Below are positions 12,766 through 25,318 of a stretch of DNA of 64,000 bases, piece by piece. Positions within the stretch are counted from its first letter, which is position 1. Each line of letters starts with the position of its first letter. The stretch covers positions 123,412,194 through 123,476,193 of the forward strand of contig NC_092861.1 in assembly GCF_032062135.1 (NCBI RefSeq). Reading direction: 5' to 3'. A model generated the notes under the pieces. It saw only the letters and a list, made by a program, of their open reading frames with translations, was not told the DNA's origin and made no database searches. The position numbers and the translations under genes were made by a program. This DNA is from Pyxicephalus adspersus. Lineage: Eukaryota > Chordata > Amphibia > Anura > Pyxicephalidae.

Positions 12766-12980
12766 CAAGGGTGAGTCAAGTTAAAGTTAGAAAAAATTAT
12801 TAATATGCCACCAGTAATAAGGAGCCCGAATATTCCACCAACAGGCATTTTAAATCAGATGGCATTAGTGCATTGGGAAATCTAGGGGCTACATTGAAAA
12901 ATGAAATTATCAGTTTTGTTAATTTCATTTTCCATTATCCAATCAATCCCATTTTCTAACTTTAGCTTAACTTACCCTCG
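12766..12980. mobile_element. Mariner-like MITE (215 bp)
   Basis: The left end CAAGGGTGAGTCAAGTTAAA and the right end, read as complement CGAGGGTAAGTTAAGCTAAA, form an imperfect terminal inverted repeat of about 28 bp. It is flanked by TA on both sides (12764-12765 and 12981-12982). TA target duplications and a CRAGGGTRAGTYAA terminus fit the Tc1/mariner superfamily. There is no transposase frame. A central hairpin (AATGAAATTA ... TAATTTCATT) lies near 12900-12930. Confidence 0.75.
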
Positions 12981-12982
12981 TA

Positions 12983-13799
12983 TAATAAATTGTTTTTTTA
13001 TGTAGTGTTATACTTTAAACAAAATGCACTTCTAGAATGTTAAAAGGAAACTGGAAATATATATAGGAGAGTGTGAGGGAAGTGATAAACATGGTCAAAA
13101 ATTCACGTATGTGGCATACTGGTTGTTAATAGCAGACTGAGAATAAGAAAAGCAGATTCTGAAACTTGGTAAAAAATAGTTTTGGTATTTGCTACAATTT
13201 TGATATATAGTAGTTAAAAAAAAACAAATGTTAAAGACCAGAAGTACTATACCAAAAAGCGATCTAAGTTATAAGAGAGTTAGGAGGGGGAAGCTTTCTA
13301 TAAATGATACGAAAAGAACGTGAGCTGTAAGAGGTCTGAAAAAGCTCACCACTCACCACTGGGAGGTTTTAGCCTTCATAGATGAACTCAGGTTCAGCCT
13401 TTCTACCTTCTTTCATTCCTTCGGGCTGTAGATATTGCCAAGCCAGCAAGCATTATATTATGTACCAATATAATATCAAAGTGCAGTAGTCAAAGCAAAA
13501 GTCAAAGATTGTAAAAGTTGTGTGCCCAGGGTTTGGGTTTAATCTATTGCTAACTGGTACTTCTTGGCATTGTGTATCAACAACCTACACGCATAAAATA
13601 CTGTTCAGCAGTTTCCTAGAGATGAGAGATTCACTTTAAAAAATCACTGACTTTAAAAGTCCAACCTGAACATAAAATACTTACCTCTATCTCCACTGAA
13701 GACCTATGTAGCGCAGTACTTGACAAATGATGTGCAAAAACCAACACTTAGAGTGCAGATCTTCTGTGATGCCAGCTGTGCTTAGTATTTGCTCTAGCT
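12983..13799. other. Non-coding stretch without recognised gene
   Basis: No gene is seen. A CTTTAAAAGTCCAACC phrase near 13650 resembles the terminus of the TTAA-type MITEs found elsewhere in the window, but I cannot find the other end. Confidence 0.45.
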
Positions 13800-14400
13800 C
13801 AGCAGTCCTCAACCTGTGGTCCACGGCTCTAGCCGGTGCAACCCCCCCCCCCCCCCCCTGCCATTAGAAAGAATGATTTTTTAGGGGAACAGTGACTTTT
13901 AATGCAAGCTCGCCAGTGTAAAGCTGCCGGAGATGCGCGGCTCCGGCCGCGATCTTTTTCCGTTGCTGAATAGCGCGATCGCGTACGATTTCCGATCGCG
14001 AATACGAATGCGCGACCGATAATCCGATTGTGCTTGATGAATCAGGGGCATTGTGTTTCTGGACACAACCCTCCCACAGCAGGCTCGGACCTGCGATAGG
14101 AGTGTAGGCGGGTTCTGGCATCATGACGTCACTCTTTGAGTAACACACGGCTTACCACACATGCACGGCCTGGAGTCCGTAAATTTTGTGACGTATATAG
14201 AGCTGTGACATTCTGCGGTGATGTAGGAGTCAGCAGAAGCAGCCTTTCAGTGAAGCAGAGGACACTAAAAAACTGTGACTAAAGATTTTTTACTTCTGGA
14301 TTACAGCAGTATTTGGCAGCAGTACTTTACAAGTATCACCTTCATGCAGAAGTAGATTTTAGCAAATAAAGGCTTTCTGTATTCTGTATTTTTTCACATC
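13800..14400 (+). mobile_element. hAT-like 5' end with CpG-rich, promoter-like interior
   Basis: CAGCAGTCCTCAACCTGTGG at 13800 matches the CAGNGGTCCTCAACC start of a hAT group. It is followed by a 17-base C run (13842-13858) and then a CpG-dense block at 13900-14190. That block holds repeated GATCGCG/CGCGATCG motifs. The composition is unlike the flanking AT-rich DNA. The matching right terminus was not found, so the element is either truncated or the CpG block is a different insertion such as an LTR. An AATAAA signal lies at about 14367. Confidence 0.4.
14120..14215 (+). promoter_or_regulatory. Promoter-like segment with CRE and TATA motifs
   Basis: A perfect CRE palindrome TGACGTCA (14124-14131) lies about 65 bp upstream of TATATA (14194-14199). 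A second half-CRE, TGACGT, immediately precedes the TATA box. An AATAAA polyadenylation motif follows about 170 bp downstream. This layout is typical of a transposon or LTR promoter. No coding frame follows, so activity is unproven. Confidence 0.3.
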
Positions 14401-15534
14401 ATGACACAATACTGGAATTGACACCATATCTACCATGGTAAAGCCATACAAATTCAAATGCTCTTTGGCACAAAGTTAATGTCTGTCCATGGAATGGTAA
14501 ATATGTTTTTAATTTTGAACCAACTGCTGTTTCTTTGTTCAAAACAAGACAAAACCACAAAACATATGATTTCAAGAACACAGAAAGTTTATTTCTACTT
14601 TGCAGCTGTTGCAATTTAAGTGAACATTATATACTATATATTAAAAATTGCAATGTCTTTAGTATAGACCTGAAAGGCAGGAAAAAAATTATTTTATTTA
14701 ACTACAACACAAACTCTGTTATTCCTGTAAAAAAGTGAAATTCAACATTTATAGGAGAATAATATTGAGACATTTTTTAATGTACACCTAGAAATAACTA
14801 AACTAGTAAGCTGTCTCTGTGTTAGATCATTTGATTTAAAAGGCGAGTCATATCGAAGAGCAAAATATTCAATAACATTAAATCAGTTTTGCAAAATATA
14901 TTCTTACTTTAAAAATGATTTTGCTTGGAGTGATAGTGCAGTAATAAAGAAGTTATTGACCAGATGTTATTGATTGTACAGTCCTCGGGCAAAGAACACT
15001 GACCTTGCTCACTCTCTTATTGCTTACTCCTTCCCCGGCCTCCTTCATCTATGCCCGTTCAATAATATTTATTAATATATATTTTTAGAAAAAAAACTAT
15101 GTATTGCAAGGTTAGGGCTTCCTATGTTTTTCATTCTTTAAAGCCACAGTGTTCAGTGGAACAAAACAAGGAACAAAGCAATCTCTATTACTTCCCTGTT
15201 ATGCATCTGTGCATTTGGAGGTACGCTATCAAATACTTGTCCAATACCTTGGATACTGCACTTAGTATTCTGCAGAATGTGCACTTACCAACTATACATT
15301 TTGATGAGAAATAAAATTGATAAATAAAAGCTGTTTATTACCAAAGTTAATCATCCCTTTGCCATAAATGTTTCACCTAATTTAGTGAATGAGTTGAAGC
15401 TTTGTTGACTCTTTAATCTTGTGCAAGCAAAAATCTTATACTTTAAATGTCCTTATACGTGATATTTGCAAATTTAGTTTCACTGCATTCACTTAGCTGA
15501 GTCATATATCTCTTGCAAATGCAGTGGGGTTGAG
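14401..15534. other. Non-coding stretch without recognised gene
   Basis: AT-rich sequence. The short open frames at 14535 and 15099 show no protein-like features. No repeat could be delimited. Confidence 0.5.
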
Positions 15535-15537
15535 TTA

Positions 15538-15762
15538 GGCGGAGTACACTTGCTAAATTTTTGTTGTTGGAAACTATTTTTTATCAATGTTTCCAGCAAC
15601 AAAAGACTAAAAGATGGATGAATGAGCACTGTACTCACAGCACCGTTTTGTTCTATGGAGAGGGGAGGTGGAGAATGAGCGAGCACCCCGCTGTGCTTTC
15701 TTCCTTTCACTTCTATTGCAGTCGTTCATTGTCTGTCGTTCTTGGATTCGTCTGGATGTGAA
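15538..15762. mobile_element. Harbinger-like MITE, copy A (right-truncated)
   Basis: It starts GGCGGAGTACACTTGC just after a TTA (15535-15537), matching the GGCTACGTACACAC terminus of the copies at 57960 and 62768. Internal blocks also match: a hairpin of GTTGTTGGAAAC and GTTTCCAGCAAC, then TGTTCTATGGAGAGGGGAGG, then CACTTCTATTGCAGTCGTTC. The right end is missing. The 3-bp TWA target and GGC terminus are compatible with PIF/Harbinger. There is no coding capacity; the overlapping frames on both strands are shadows of the repeat. Confidence 0.7.
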
Positions 15763-18215
15763 TTGTCGCTTGCAAAGTGCTCAACTGTTTCTGAACCACA
15801 GAGTTTGATTTTGTAATTCAACACCAGTATATTGTAGAATTGAATCCACACACATAGAAAATTCTCCAGCCCCGACCCAATCAAAAAATTAAAATTGATG
15901 TCCCAAGAGTTTCCATTCTCCTTAGCAATTCTTTTCTGATTCCTAAATGTCACCCAGCATCATTAAAATCAAGGACTAAAAATATCCAGTTAGTGCACGG
16001 TGTTATGGACCTACCCCCTGAGGCTTTACCACAGTGCCCTGAACTCATATATAATTATTTAGAAAGCTTAATCATGTGAAAATATGTACGTCTCTGTCGG
16101 ACTAGCTGCTAGACACAAACTTCTGCTATGCATGCTAGGGAAGTAAACTGCACTACAGGTCAACCCATTTCTATGTGTATTCCTAGGATTTGCCATGGTG
16201 GTTCAGTTCTTCGTCCAAGGGAAAAAAAGCAACCACGTGGCCAGAAGCAACTAGTTGCTCCCAGGATCTTCGTCACAACCTCACTGAAATGCAAATGTAA
16301 CTGCATGCACAAAATGGTCCCGAGCTGCTCCTATTCACTTAGATTTTGGCAGTTGGGAGTGCATTAATGTATTAGGTGAACTTCTGTGGTTTACTGCAAG
16401 TCTGAAAGAGGGCTTGTGATCCACTTGATGACACCAAAAACCAATACGTATAAAAAAAACATAATATACAGTTAGGGGGAGTTCTGGGGGGGTACTGCTA
16501 AGAAAGGGTAAGAGTTTGGCTTTAAGTACCAAACATACACCAGACTTAGCAGAGTAAAATTAAATTAAACACTTCCTAATTTTTCAGATGATTCAGTGGG
16601 GCACTTTAATAAATTATAAGAAAGAAATGTCCCCTTCTTTCATTGCTAGCAAAGATGGACATCATAATTAGCATATGGAAGCTACACAAAAGCACTCAGG
16701 TACTACAGAGTTAGAAATAACAAAATGCTGAGCACCAGGCATTACTCCTGTAATTATTATTTACTTTCTAGATTTATAAGGAAAATATTTTAAAAATATA
16801 TCAGTTCATAAACTTGTAAATGTAAAAAAAAAATAAAAAATAAAAATGAGCAAAAATCATTTACATTTAAATAATGCTTCAAAATGACAAGACAGCTCCT
16901 GTTAACAATTACACATTTTTGAAACATTCTGTCACTTAGAAAATGGTAAAGGAAAAAAATGCAATAATTATTTTTGCTCATTTTTCTGTTGCCATTGTTA
17001 TATGTGGATCTAAAGGAGCTTCTAACAGTTTCCTTCTGCACTTGCAATCTATATGGGACCCTAAGCGGTCATAGAAGTTGACCTGTAACAACAAAATAGT
17101 ATTCATTTTTTCTATGTTCATTATTTAATTACACAAATGTAAATTTAATACTAATACTAATAACAAAATGCATTTGTTATTAAAAAAAGTATTTGTTTAG
17201 GCTAAAAGTCAATGATAGTATTGAAGTTAAAGAGTGCTGTTTTAACACCCATTTATTAATCATTATGTTGATGCTGAAATTCCAAATAGGATATACTAAA
17301 AGAAATATAAAATTTTGAAAAATTAAATCTAATAAACATTTCAATGAGGATTATGTATATAGAAGAGCAACATAACTTTTCTAATAGGAGCAAATTATTC
17401 TATGTGTAGATCTTTTAGGAGACCTTGCAAGTAATAATGTAATTTGTTTAATTTTTTAAAATGCTATAGAGTAAAGATTTACTCCAGGTGTAATAATATA
17501 GGACTGGAATTTTTTTTTACTAGTCAAATGATTTAATGATATAGTGACCTTACATATGAGGGGTAATTTCTAAAACTAAGGGCTCTTTATGCTGTTTTGT
17601 TATTAATACCAGTACCCAAGGTTGAAAACTTAGATTTACAAATATCACCTAAGAGCACAAATAACAGTAAGACCACATAGAAAATAAAATCAGAAGTTCT
17701 TTAATGATATAAAAATGTAGTTATTTGATGTAGCAGTTGTATGTAGCTGATATTGCCTGCATTGTCATATTTCCATGTTTTCTTTTGTAATGTCATTGCA
17801 TAAAACTTAGTTTGTTTAAAAAATGTTCTAACATCTCTCAGGGTTTGCCATCATATCATACAGCTGGCCAATGTAATTCAACAGGCATAACTAGATAGGA
17901 GATGAAAAAAATTGAAGTTCACCTTGTGTTCTTGTCTTATTGATCATTTTTTATTAAATCAAAAACATAGCAAATGTTATCAATTTTTTTTCAAGCTCAG
18001 ATAGTGTGGCTCAATATTTACTAATTGTTTTTGCTTTTGGCCCTAAAGGATGTTATTGTGGAATTCAGTAAGGCCATTATTGCCACCTGGTTAATGTAGA
18101 ATGAACTAGAAGCCTAAGATGCTATATTTTTTTTATTCAAAGCAATCACTACCAAACCAAAAACAAATTCAAAACATTATGGGGAAGTTTAAGCTGAACT
18201 ATACTGAGTGGGAAA

Positions 18216-18219
<4 letters not shown>
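15763..18219. other. Non-coding stretch without recognised gene
   Basis: No gene is seen. A perfect 16-bp inverted repeat, AAAAATGAGCAAAAAT at 16842-16857 and its complement at 16970-16985, may mark an old palindromic element. 16000-16540 contains moderately GC-rich sequence that may be an old dispersed repeat, but no termini are visible. Confidence 0.5.

Positions 18220-18250
<31 letters not shown>
18218..18250. repeat. (TA)n microsatellite
   Basis: An uninterrupted TA dinucleotide run of about 16 units. Confidence 0.95.
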
Positions 18251-18254
<4 letters not shown>

Positions 18255-18492
18255 GCCTGCACATATATTCAGATTTGGTTACAACTTTTTGCACCAATGT
18301 TTCATTATTGAAAGGAAATTATTCTTTTGAAATTCAATGGTCAGTGATACATATTTAATAATATGTTTTGAAAGCAAATGGACTATACAGCTTACTTGAT
18401 TTACATGTTGAAATAATCTGCTGCTGCCCTAAAACTTCATGTGCACCATCAACTGCAGAGCTAGCTAGATTTAAGCATTTAAATTCTCTATA

Positions 18493-18943
18493 TAGGTACT
18501 CCCCGGGTTACATACAAGATAGGAATTGTAGGTTTGTTCCTAAATTGAATTTGTATGTAAGTCGAAACAGGTACATATTTAATAAATGCAATTAGGACAG
18601 ATGTTTGTCTCAACATATTATTAGGCAGCGTGGTGTCAGTTACTGACCTTTATGGAGCCTAGACATTGAATAACTTCTGGAGCAAGCTGTGCTTTAATAT
18701 GCAAAAAGAAACAACTGCAGAGTTTGTCTTGGTCAATAAAGAGTTAGAAGACGTTGCAGAAGAGCTCAGTCCTGAATATCACCCACAACCTCATCTGTGT
18801 TTAGCAAAAGATTTCTTCTGCAAGTCATGCAAACTGCTCCCCTCTCCCCATCAAGCCTCCGTCCTGCACACGAGCAGGAGGGTAGCCCTGTTCTTATCCA
18901 GGAGTTGTCCGTATGTCGGATGTCCCTAACTCGGGACTACCTG
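18493..18943. mobile_element. Tigger-like (Tc1/mariner) MITE, 451 bp
   Basis: The left end TAGGTACTCCCCGGGTTACA and the right end, complement CAGGTAGTCCCGAGTTAGGG, form terminal inverted repeats of the CAGGTAGTCCCCGGGTTA type. TA dinucleotides flank both ends (18491-18492 and 18944-18945), as expected for Tc1/mariner-superfamily insertions. Inside is TTTGTATGTAAGTCG, another feature of the family. The 87-codon frame at 18666 lies wholly within the element and has no transposase motif I can identify. Confidence 0.82.
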
Positions 18944-19149
18944 TAATAATAAAAAAAATAAGGAAAATAATCATAAAGTTTTCATGGTAGGGGTAAAATA
19001 TTCTGTTTCATTAATCTAGGGAATGGCAAAATGGTTATGGATACAAAAGGCAAAAAAAAAAAAAAACAAATTTCCAGGAAATTTCCTGCATCTTTAAATG
19101 GAAGTGAAATTAAAAATGTATAGATAAGACTTATCATTTATACTAAGAT

Positions 19150-19325
19150 CAGTGTTTCTCAACCCAGGTTCCTTCACAGTTTCCTTGAGCAGATGCTGTC
19201 AGTTTAAGTGACACCGATAATCTTTTTCGCTATCCATAAGGGTGGCGTTCTTCCTCAATTACCAGCAATGTAAACGTCATTTTTCCCACTGACCACCATG
19301 CTAATGTACTTAGTAATGTAATTGG
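19150..19325 (+). mobile_element. hAT-like MITE fragment, CAGTGTTTCTCAACC family
   Basis: The left terminus CAGTGTTTCTCAACC is intact. It is followed by family blocks CCATAAGGGTGGC, a GTTCTTCC block, CCAGCAATGTAA and CATGCTAATGTACTT that also occur, with variation, at 25319. The right half including the terminal GGTTGAGAAACACTG is missing. Confidence 0.72.
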
Positions 19326-20234
19326 AAGTCTGGCTTTACCTTTATTCTGATGTGTGAGAGGTAAGATGTGAACACCCAATAGGGGAATTCTTAGGGGACA
19401 TGCTAGAGCTTTGTCCCTATACCCATTGCGGATAATTTATTTTGCAGCAGTTCTGTTTTGTAACATTAACAAGGGAAATGATTGCTTTAAGTTAACATTA
19501 AAATACAAAGGCATTTATTTACTAGATACAAAGGTAACAAGGGGCATCACATTCTTACAGGCAGCCATGCAGGGAAATACTGATTTTGTCTTATTTGTAC
19601 TTACAATAAACAAATAGAATTTCATGCCATAATTACTACATTTGCTACAGATGACATTTTTCATTGTGACATTGTGACATTTCTACATTTCTAGAGGTAA
19701 CAAGTTTAGTTGATTACTATTTGTTTATAGTACTCTAAAACCTACAATCACAGCTCAAATAAAAGGATTGCAATTAGATCTATTGGTTAAGAGCTGCAAC
19801 ATTATGACCCACTGTAAAGTGCTAAGTACTGTGATAGAGCTAATGCCTACTTGCAGCTGGCACAGTAATATAGACTCAGCTGACATGTCCTGAAATCTGA
19901 TGCTATTTTGTTTTTCAGCTTTATTCCTGCTAAGATTCCAGATTACAACTGATTTGAATATTTATTGAATGATACTATAAATTGATAGTTCAAAAAAGAT
20001 TTTTTTGTAAGAGATGATTGAGAATTTTTAGGACCAGTTTGTTCTTTTCATTAGCCTTTAATTCAGACACCTGCAAATGCTATTGGAAGATTATATTTTC
20101 AGATCAGAGGACAAAGGACAAAAAGCACCACAGAACAATTTAAAAATTAAAAACCATAAAAAATTAATTATTAGCATCTTTCCACAATTCCTGACACACT
20201 GAGATTTTAAACCTTATACTTGAGTACAAGCCTT
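19326..20234. other. Non-coding stretch without recognised gene
   Basis: No gene or clear repeat is seen. Confidence 0.5.
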
Positions 20235-20562
20235 ACTGCTCTCTCTGCTGCTCCGACTAATGACTTCCTCTTCACAACCTTTACCGATGCACGGAATGCC
20301 CTCTCTTGCTCCATTATTTCTCCTTACCTTGGCCACTTTTAAGCAACAAAAACTCACCTCTTTAATTTTACCTAACAGTCCTTCTCTATCTACTAAACAT
20401 AACCAACCAGCTACCTTTTCCCCACTATATGCATGCTATGCTGCCCAGCCTCATAAGGCCAGGTTTTCTTCACTTTCTGTGTCATAATTTGATATGTATA
20501 CAGGATTGTCATATGTAACCCCCATTTATTCTTCAGCACCGCATAAAATATTCTATTATCAT
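20235..20562 (+). mobile_element. L2-clade LINE 3' region with reverse-transcriptase C-terminus
   Basis: A frame at 20268-20318 reads TDARNALSCSI. After a stop, the same frame reads KTHLF, which fits the ...DARNAL... and ...LKTHLF signatures at the C-terminus of L2/CR1-clade reverse transcriptases. The 3' untranslated part follows in the expected order: a diverged TGTGTCA...TGTATAC block, CCCCCATTTATT, then CAGCACCGCATAAAATATTC. The last two correspond to the CCCCTATTTAATGTACAGCG and GCGTAATATGTTGGC of the tails at 3871 and 33271. It is 5'-truncated, stop-interrupted and inactive. Confidence 0.6.
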
Positions 20563-21833
20563 GGTGGAACTGTCTAGTGGCATCCAGTTTCTGGTCTTGG
20601 GTCTTCCTTCTCCTCTCTAAAGTGTTCAACAAACAAATTTGCATGGACCAGCAACATGCCCTCCTCCCTCCAAAACCTAGCTGTCTAACCCAAAATCAAT
20701 TTAGACTTATTTGCCTGGAAGTCTTGTTCCTTAAACTTCAGGGAGGCTACAAAATGTGTTTCCTGGATTCTTACACAAGAAAAATATACAGCCCAATTAG
20801 AAGATACCATGGACAATTTTTTTTCCATTTGGTCGCCTTTGATCAACACATGCCAATCCCCGTCTCAAGACCCTGAGTTGTATTCCTCATAACTAGTCAT
20901 CTTATACTCTCCTGTCACCCTCTTGTGATACCCTGTCACTAAAAAATTATTAATATTTTTAATTTTTTTTATTTTTTAATTTCCCCCCTATCCTACCTTG
21001 CCTCCCACCCAAATTTATTCAAATTTATTCATATTTACTTCCCCATGTATCTTAATTCTTCCTAACAATATCTTCTTGAAGCTAAGACAAATATTGTTAA
21101 TTCTTTCATTCCACAATATGCATATTTATACAGTATATTTAAATATAAACTCTTTCTTATAACATATGCGATTGTATAATGTATCAACTTTGCAATGCTT
21201 GTATAATATCTGTTTTCTTCCACTTATTCTGTAAAATTAAATACAAATCTGTTCTATTTATAACTCCTCTATATACAATAAATGTGTTTGAAATAATAAT
21301 ATAATGTAATCTACCTGAGCATAGAAATAGGAGAAGGTTTCTATCTATTTTCATCCATTTGGACATTGAGGAAATTACAAAGTCACCTTCTTTCCTGTCC
21401 TGAAGATCTTGATCCATGTCTGGAAATTATTTGGTCAGGACCCCAGCCATAACCACCCAAAATTTACATCAGTTGTCTTCTAAGTCAAGAGCAATTGCTC
21501 AGACAGTAGAACATTTCAGCCAGCAAACAACATGAATAAAGGTTGACTGACAGTGTGTTAGGTATACTGACCTTCAGGTCGGTACAAAGACATTCCAGTA
21601 ACTCTTTACCTCTTTACTGTCAGATACTGTAAGCAGAAAATAAACTAAACTGTCATGAAAAATAAAATTAGCAAATTTGTTGTATTTGCAAAGATTGCCT
21701 TTTCTGAGATATTAAATAAAAAATTATAATAAAAATGTATGCTATTATTTCCTTAATGCAGGCAGAAACATAGTACTGGTTAAAGACCTGAGCATCGTGC
21801 AGGAGCCCTTGATCTTTGTTACTAGTACTAGAG
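20563..21833. other. Non-coding AT-rich stretch
   Basis: No gene is seen. It includes a low-complexity A/T tract at 20938-20985. Confidence 0.5.
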
Positions 21834-22163
21834 CAGAGGTCAGCAAACTGCAGCCTTTAGGCCAGATACGGCCTAGCCGGTAGTTTGTCCCGGCCTGGTG
21901 ACCCCTGGCCGATCTGGCCTAATGCCGACCGGCAACCCGGGGCACATGAGGCTCTTGAGCCTCCGTGTGGTGGCTCCCTTCTCTATTTACTGCTGCCAGC
22001 ATTAACACTTCCACCGCTGGGGTAAATAGAGAACATTTCCCTTCAGGGGGCATACCTGGTGGGGGCGGAGCCATTGGGGTGGGACTCAAGAGAGAGTCCG
22101 GCCTAGTGTGCTCCTGCCTACCCCTAAAATGGCCTAGTGGCCAAAATAGTTTGCTGACCTATG
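21834..22163. mobile_element. hAT-like MITE with 8-bp target duplication (330 bp)
   Basis: The terminal inverted repeats are CAGAGGTCAGCAAACT on the left and AGTTTGCTGACCTATG on the right. The flanking 8-mers are TACTAGAG (21826-21833) and TACCAGAG (22164-22171), 7 of 8 matching, which is strong support for a hAT insertion. The interior is GC-richer than its surroundings. A second, rearranged copy lies at 50788-51076. The 74-codon frame inside is not a transposase. Confidence 0.88.
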
Positions 22164-22171
22164 TACCAGAG

Positions 22172-23433
22172 GATAGAGGGGATTGTTAGTTGCAAGTACT
22201 CCCTACAGCTTCATAGCTCCTCCTGGATTTACATTAGCCACAACACAAGAACCATGCAGTATGAGAAAAACAATGCTTCTAAAGTGCTCAGATTAAAATA
22301 ATGCGTTGTATATCCTTATGTTCTGTATGGATATTGTCAGCACACTAAATGCATGCACTGTATCCATTCTATAGACTGTCAAACTGCAGAACCCCATCAG
22401 TTATAACTTGATAAACCTGTTTCCTATGATAGTTTGATAGATAACCTTTATTTTACTTAAACCTATGCAGAGAATTTACTCCCTAAAATCTTATTGTGAG
22501 CGTGTTGTTTCCTGTGTGTGCTTATTTCAGGAGAATGCATGATTTATGACATGAGTGTGCAGTTCTGCATGTAGCATCAGGATATGAAATATTTGCAGCC
22601 GATGATTTAGTGGCAGCAATACAGACAGGATTGCCTTGATGGTGTATGTTGCCTTCATGGTGGTCTGCTAACATTTTATTGAGTCCCAACAATTAAATAA
22701 CTGATTTATCACCGGTAATTATCTGCTATTTAACACCATTGCCGATACACTGCATTAAACTTATATGGGTACAGCTAATCTGTGTGCATTAACTTAAGAA
22801 AAAGATTCAGACTGGTCTATGTTGTTTATCTAGTTTTTTATTATTATTTGTACCTAGGTATAGTCGAACTCTGACTATTTTTAACAAAGCATTTTAATTA
22901 GAGGGTACTAAAATCCATGTGAGATTTTTATTACATGTAAAGTGAATTTAGCCATAGTATTGCATTTGCAACAACACAGTTGGGTATTGCACTAATTTCT
23001 TTTTTCATATATATGTACAACATTCAGTTAGGTTTGCATTGTTCTTCTTGTGTCCAGTTTTTTAGAATGATTTAGAATTCTTCTAATCACAACCGTCACC
23101 AAAGTAGGAAGTGAGTGAATAATTCTTTAACATGAATGCAAGTAACAATAAAAAACATTTTTTAAATACATTTTACATAAATACATAAACAATTTCATCT
23201 AAAGTAGTAAAGGGGATCAGGGAATGAAGGTAAACTGCGACAGTGCAACTCAAATAGGAATAATACCTCCTGATTTCATACAAAGTTAGCCATAGCAGCA
23301 AATTCAACTGCTTAAAGACCATGGGGCAGGGAAGAGTTTATTCATATCCAAAAAGAAATTCAGTTAATAAAATAATCAGTTTCTCCGCTCAACGAAAAAG
23401 AGTAAATAAAATACATATTACTTTTTAAATATT
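22172..23433. other. Non-coding, apparently single-copy stretch
   Basis: No gene is seen. 22530-22780 has balanced composition and no repeat signature, so it is a reasonable candidate for a conserved non-coding element. This cannot be tested here. Confidence 0.45.
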
Positions 23434-23657
23434 GAGCCTGATTTATTAAAGCTCTCCAAAATTGGAGAGAATACACTTTCATTAGTAAAGCTGAGAGATC
23501 AAGCAAACCTGGAATGGATTTCTTACAAGTAATGTGCTGCTTGTTAGAAAATGTTTTCAATTTGGGCCAAATTCATTCCAGTATTGCTGGATCACCCAGC
23601 TTCACTGGTGAAAGTGTATCCTCTCCAGCCTTGGAGAGCTTTAATAAATCAGGCCCA
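23434..23657. mobile_element. Palindromic MITE, copy 3, subfamily A
   Basis: Near-complete inverted arms: GAGCCTGATTTATTAAAGC on the left and GCTTTAATAAATCAGGCCCA on the right. Inner blocks are GAATACACTTTCATTAG and its partner CACTGGTGAAAGTGTATCC. The core is AGCAAACCTGGAATGGATTT, and its complement lies in the right arm. Confidence 0.9.
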
Positions 23658-25318
23658 CTGACTCACTCATCTAAGTGATCGTAAATCAAGGTGAAGCTTT
23701 CCTTTTCCATGATTTAAGATTACTAGCTGAGCAATGGAGCAGTTTATTGGGGAAAACTCAATCTCTTAAATTTCAAAACCATGAGATGTCTATTTACAGT
23801 GCCTGACTACACATTGTCATTCTTTAATTATAGCGACTGTCCCTGTTAGGAATGTAAGCCCTTTAAGGGTGCTTTATAAGCCACATATACCTGACCATTA
23901 GTGTTAAAAGGGAGTAAATATGGCTGAACTTTTAACTAACAGGGTTCTCGTCAACCTTTTTCTTAGAGGTAATATGATTTCCAATTATACACTTCACAAG
24001 GCATTTTTCATACTTTTCATCATATCAACATGTTTACTGGTAAAAATCTGCTTCGAATAATTGATTTTTTAATGACAGCTACTTGGAGTGGGTTATTTGA
24101 TCCTCAGAGGAGGACTTTCTCCTTAATAAGGCACTCCTCTATTCAAATGTGGGGAAGTTTACATTAAAATTGAGAATGCCCTATTTGATAGCTCACATAT
24201 ACTGTGTAATCACTTTTCAATCTTCCTATAATTTTTCTCTAGCATATTATTGTTTTCATTTGCACATTTGAAGATGAAAACTGAAATCCAAACAACTTCA
24301 ACAACTTTAGAAACAAATTGTAATAATCAGCGCATATTTCTGTATATTTGTAGCATTACCTCATCTACACTACACACAGACATACTGTAATGATTTGTTA
24401 TTTTTGACATGTGTTCATTAAACGTGATCACATCAACTCCTTTTCAGTTGCATAGGCAGTTGTTTAAAACTAGCATTGTATGTCTTAATTATAGCATGCA
24501 TTTAATTATTTTAAAGCAAAATGAAGCACACATGCAAGTTTCATATTCCCATGTAACTAGCAGTTTGGCTAACAGTTTGATCCCACTGCTTAAGGGTCAA
24601 AATCAGAGAATATTAATGAGCGTAAATGTGTTAATTAAGTTGGTTTGTTGATATAGGGGTCAGTGTAGCTAGTGAATACTCAACAAAGGTTTAGTTTCTG
24701 AGATATTGTGAGACTTGGATGAAATGATCCTACTTGTACCTTGCATCACATCTACCATCTGTTCTTAGAAATGTCCTTTGACGCTTCCTTTATATCTTTA
24801 TTGCATTTTTTTCTTTACTAGTCTATTTTCAAGGTCTTTAATACCTCTATAAGGTTAGAGAGGTCTAAACAACTTGTGCCCATTAGTGTGACTATATATA
24901 TATATTTCCTCTACCAGATCTTATTTCTGAAACATTGAGAAACAATTCTATAAGGTTGTTTAATATGTTAAGTAGTAAGTACAATAAATGTATTCATCTA
25001 TGTGTTTTTTATATATTATATTTACAATATGTTATATTTGTTATTGGTAAGTGAGCATATAGTGATAAATTGATATATGCATTACAATTGTTTGACCACA
25101 ACAACAGAATTAGGAAAACCAAGGAAAAAAAATTCACATCAACAAATTAATAAAATTAATGAATAAATATTAAGACTGCTTTTATGTGATGAATCTTGAC
25201 AGATTCAAGAATTAATTCTAATAATTGAATTAATTTATTTTAAAAATGAGCAGTTTTAAATAAAAGAAAAATCTGTTTTGCCACCTTCACTATTTCCCTC
25301 AGGCCCAAATGTTGAATG
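23658..25318. other. Non-coding stretch without recognised gene
   Basis: No gene or delimitable repeat is seen. There is a short TA run at 24893-24904. Confidence 0.5.

Noticed and set aside
20940..20985. A/T low-complexity tract as a possible matrix-attachment or origin sequence
   Set aside because: There is no specific motif, and composition alone does not support either function.
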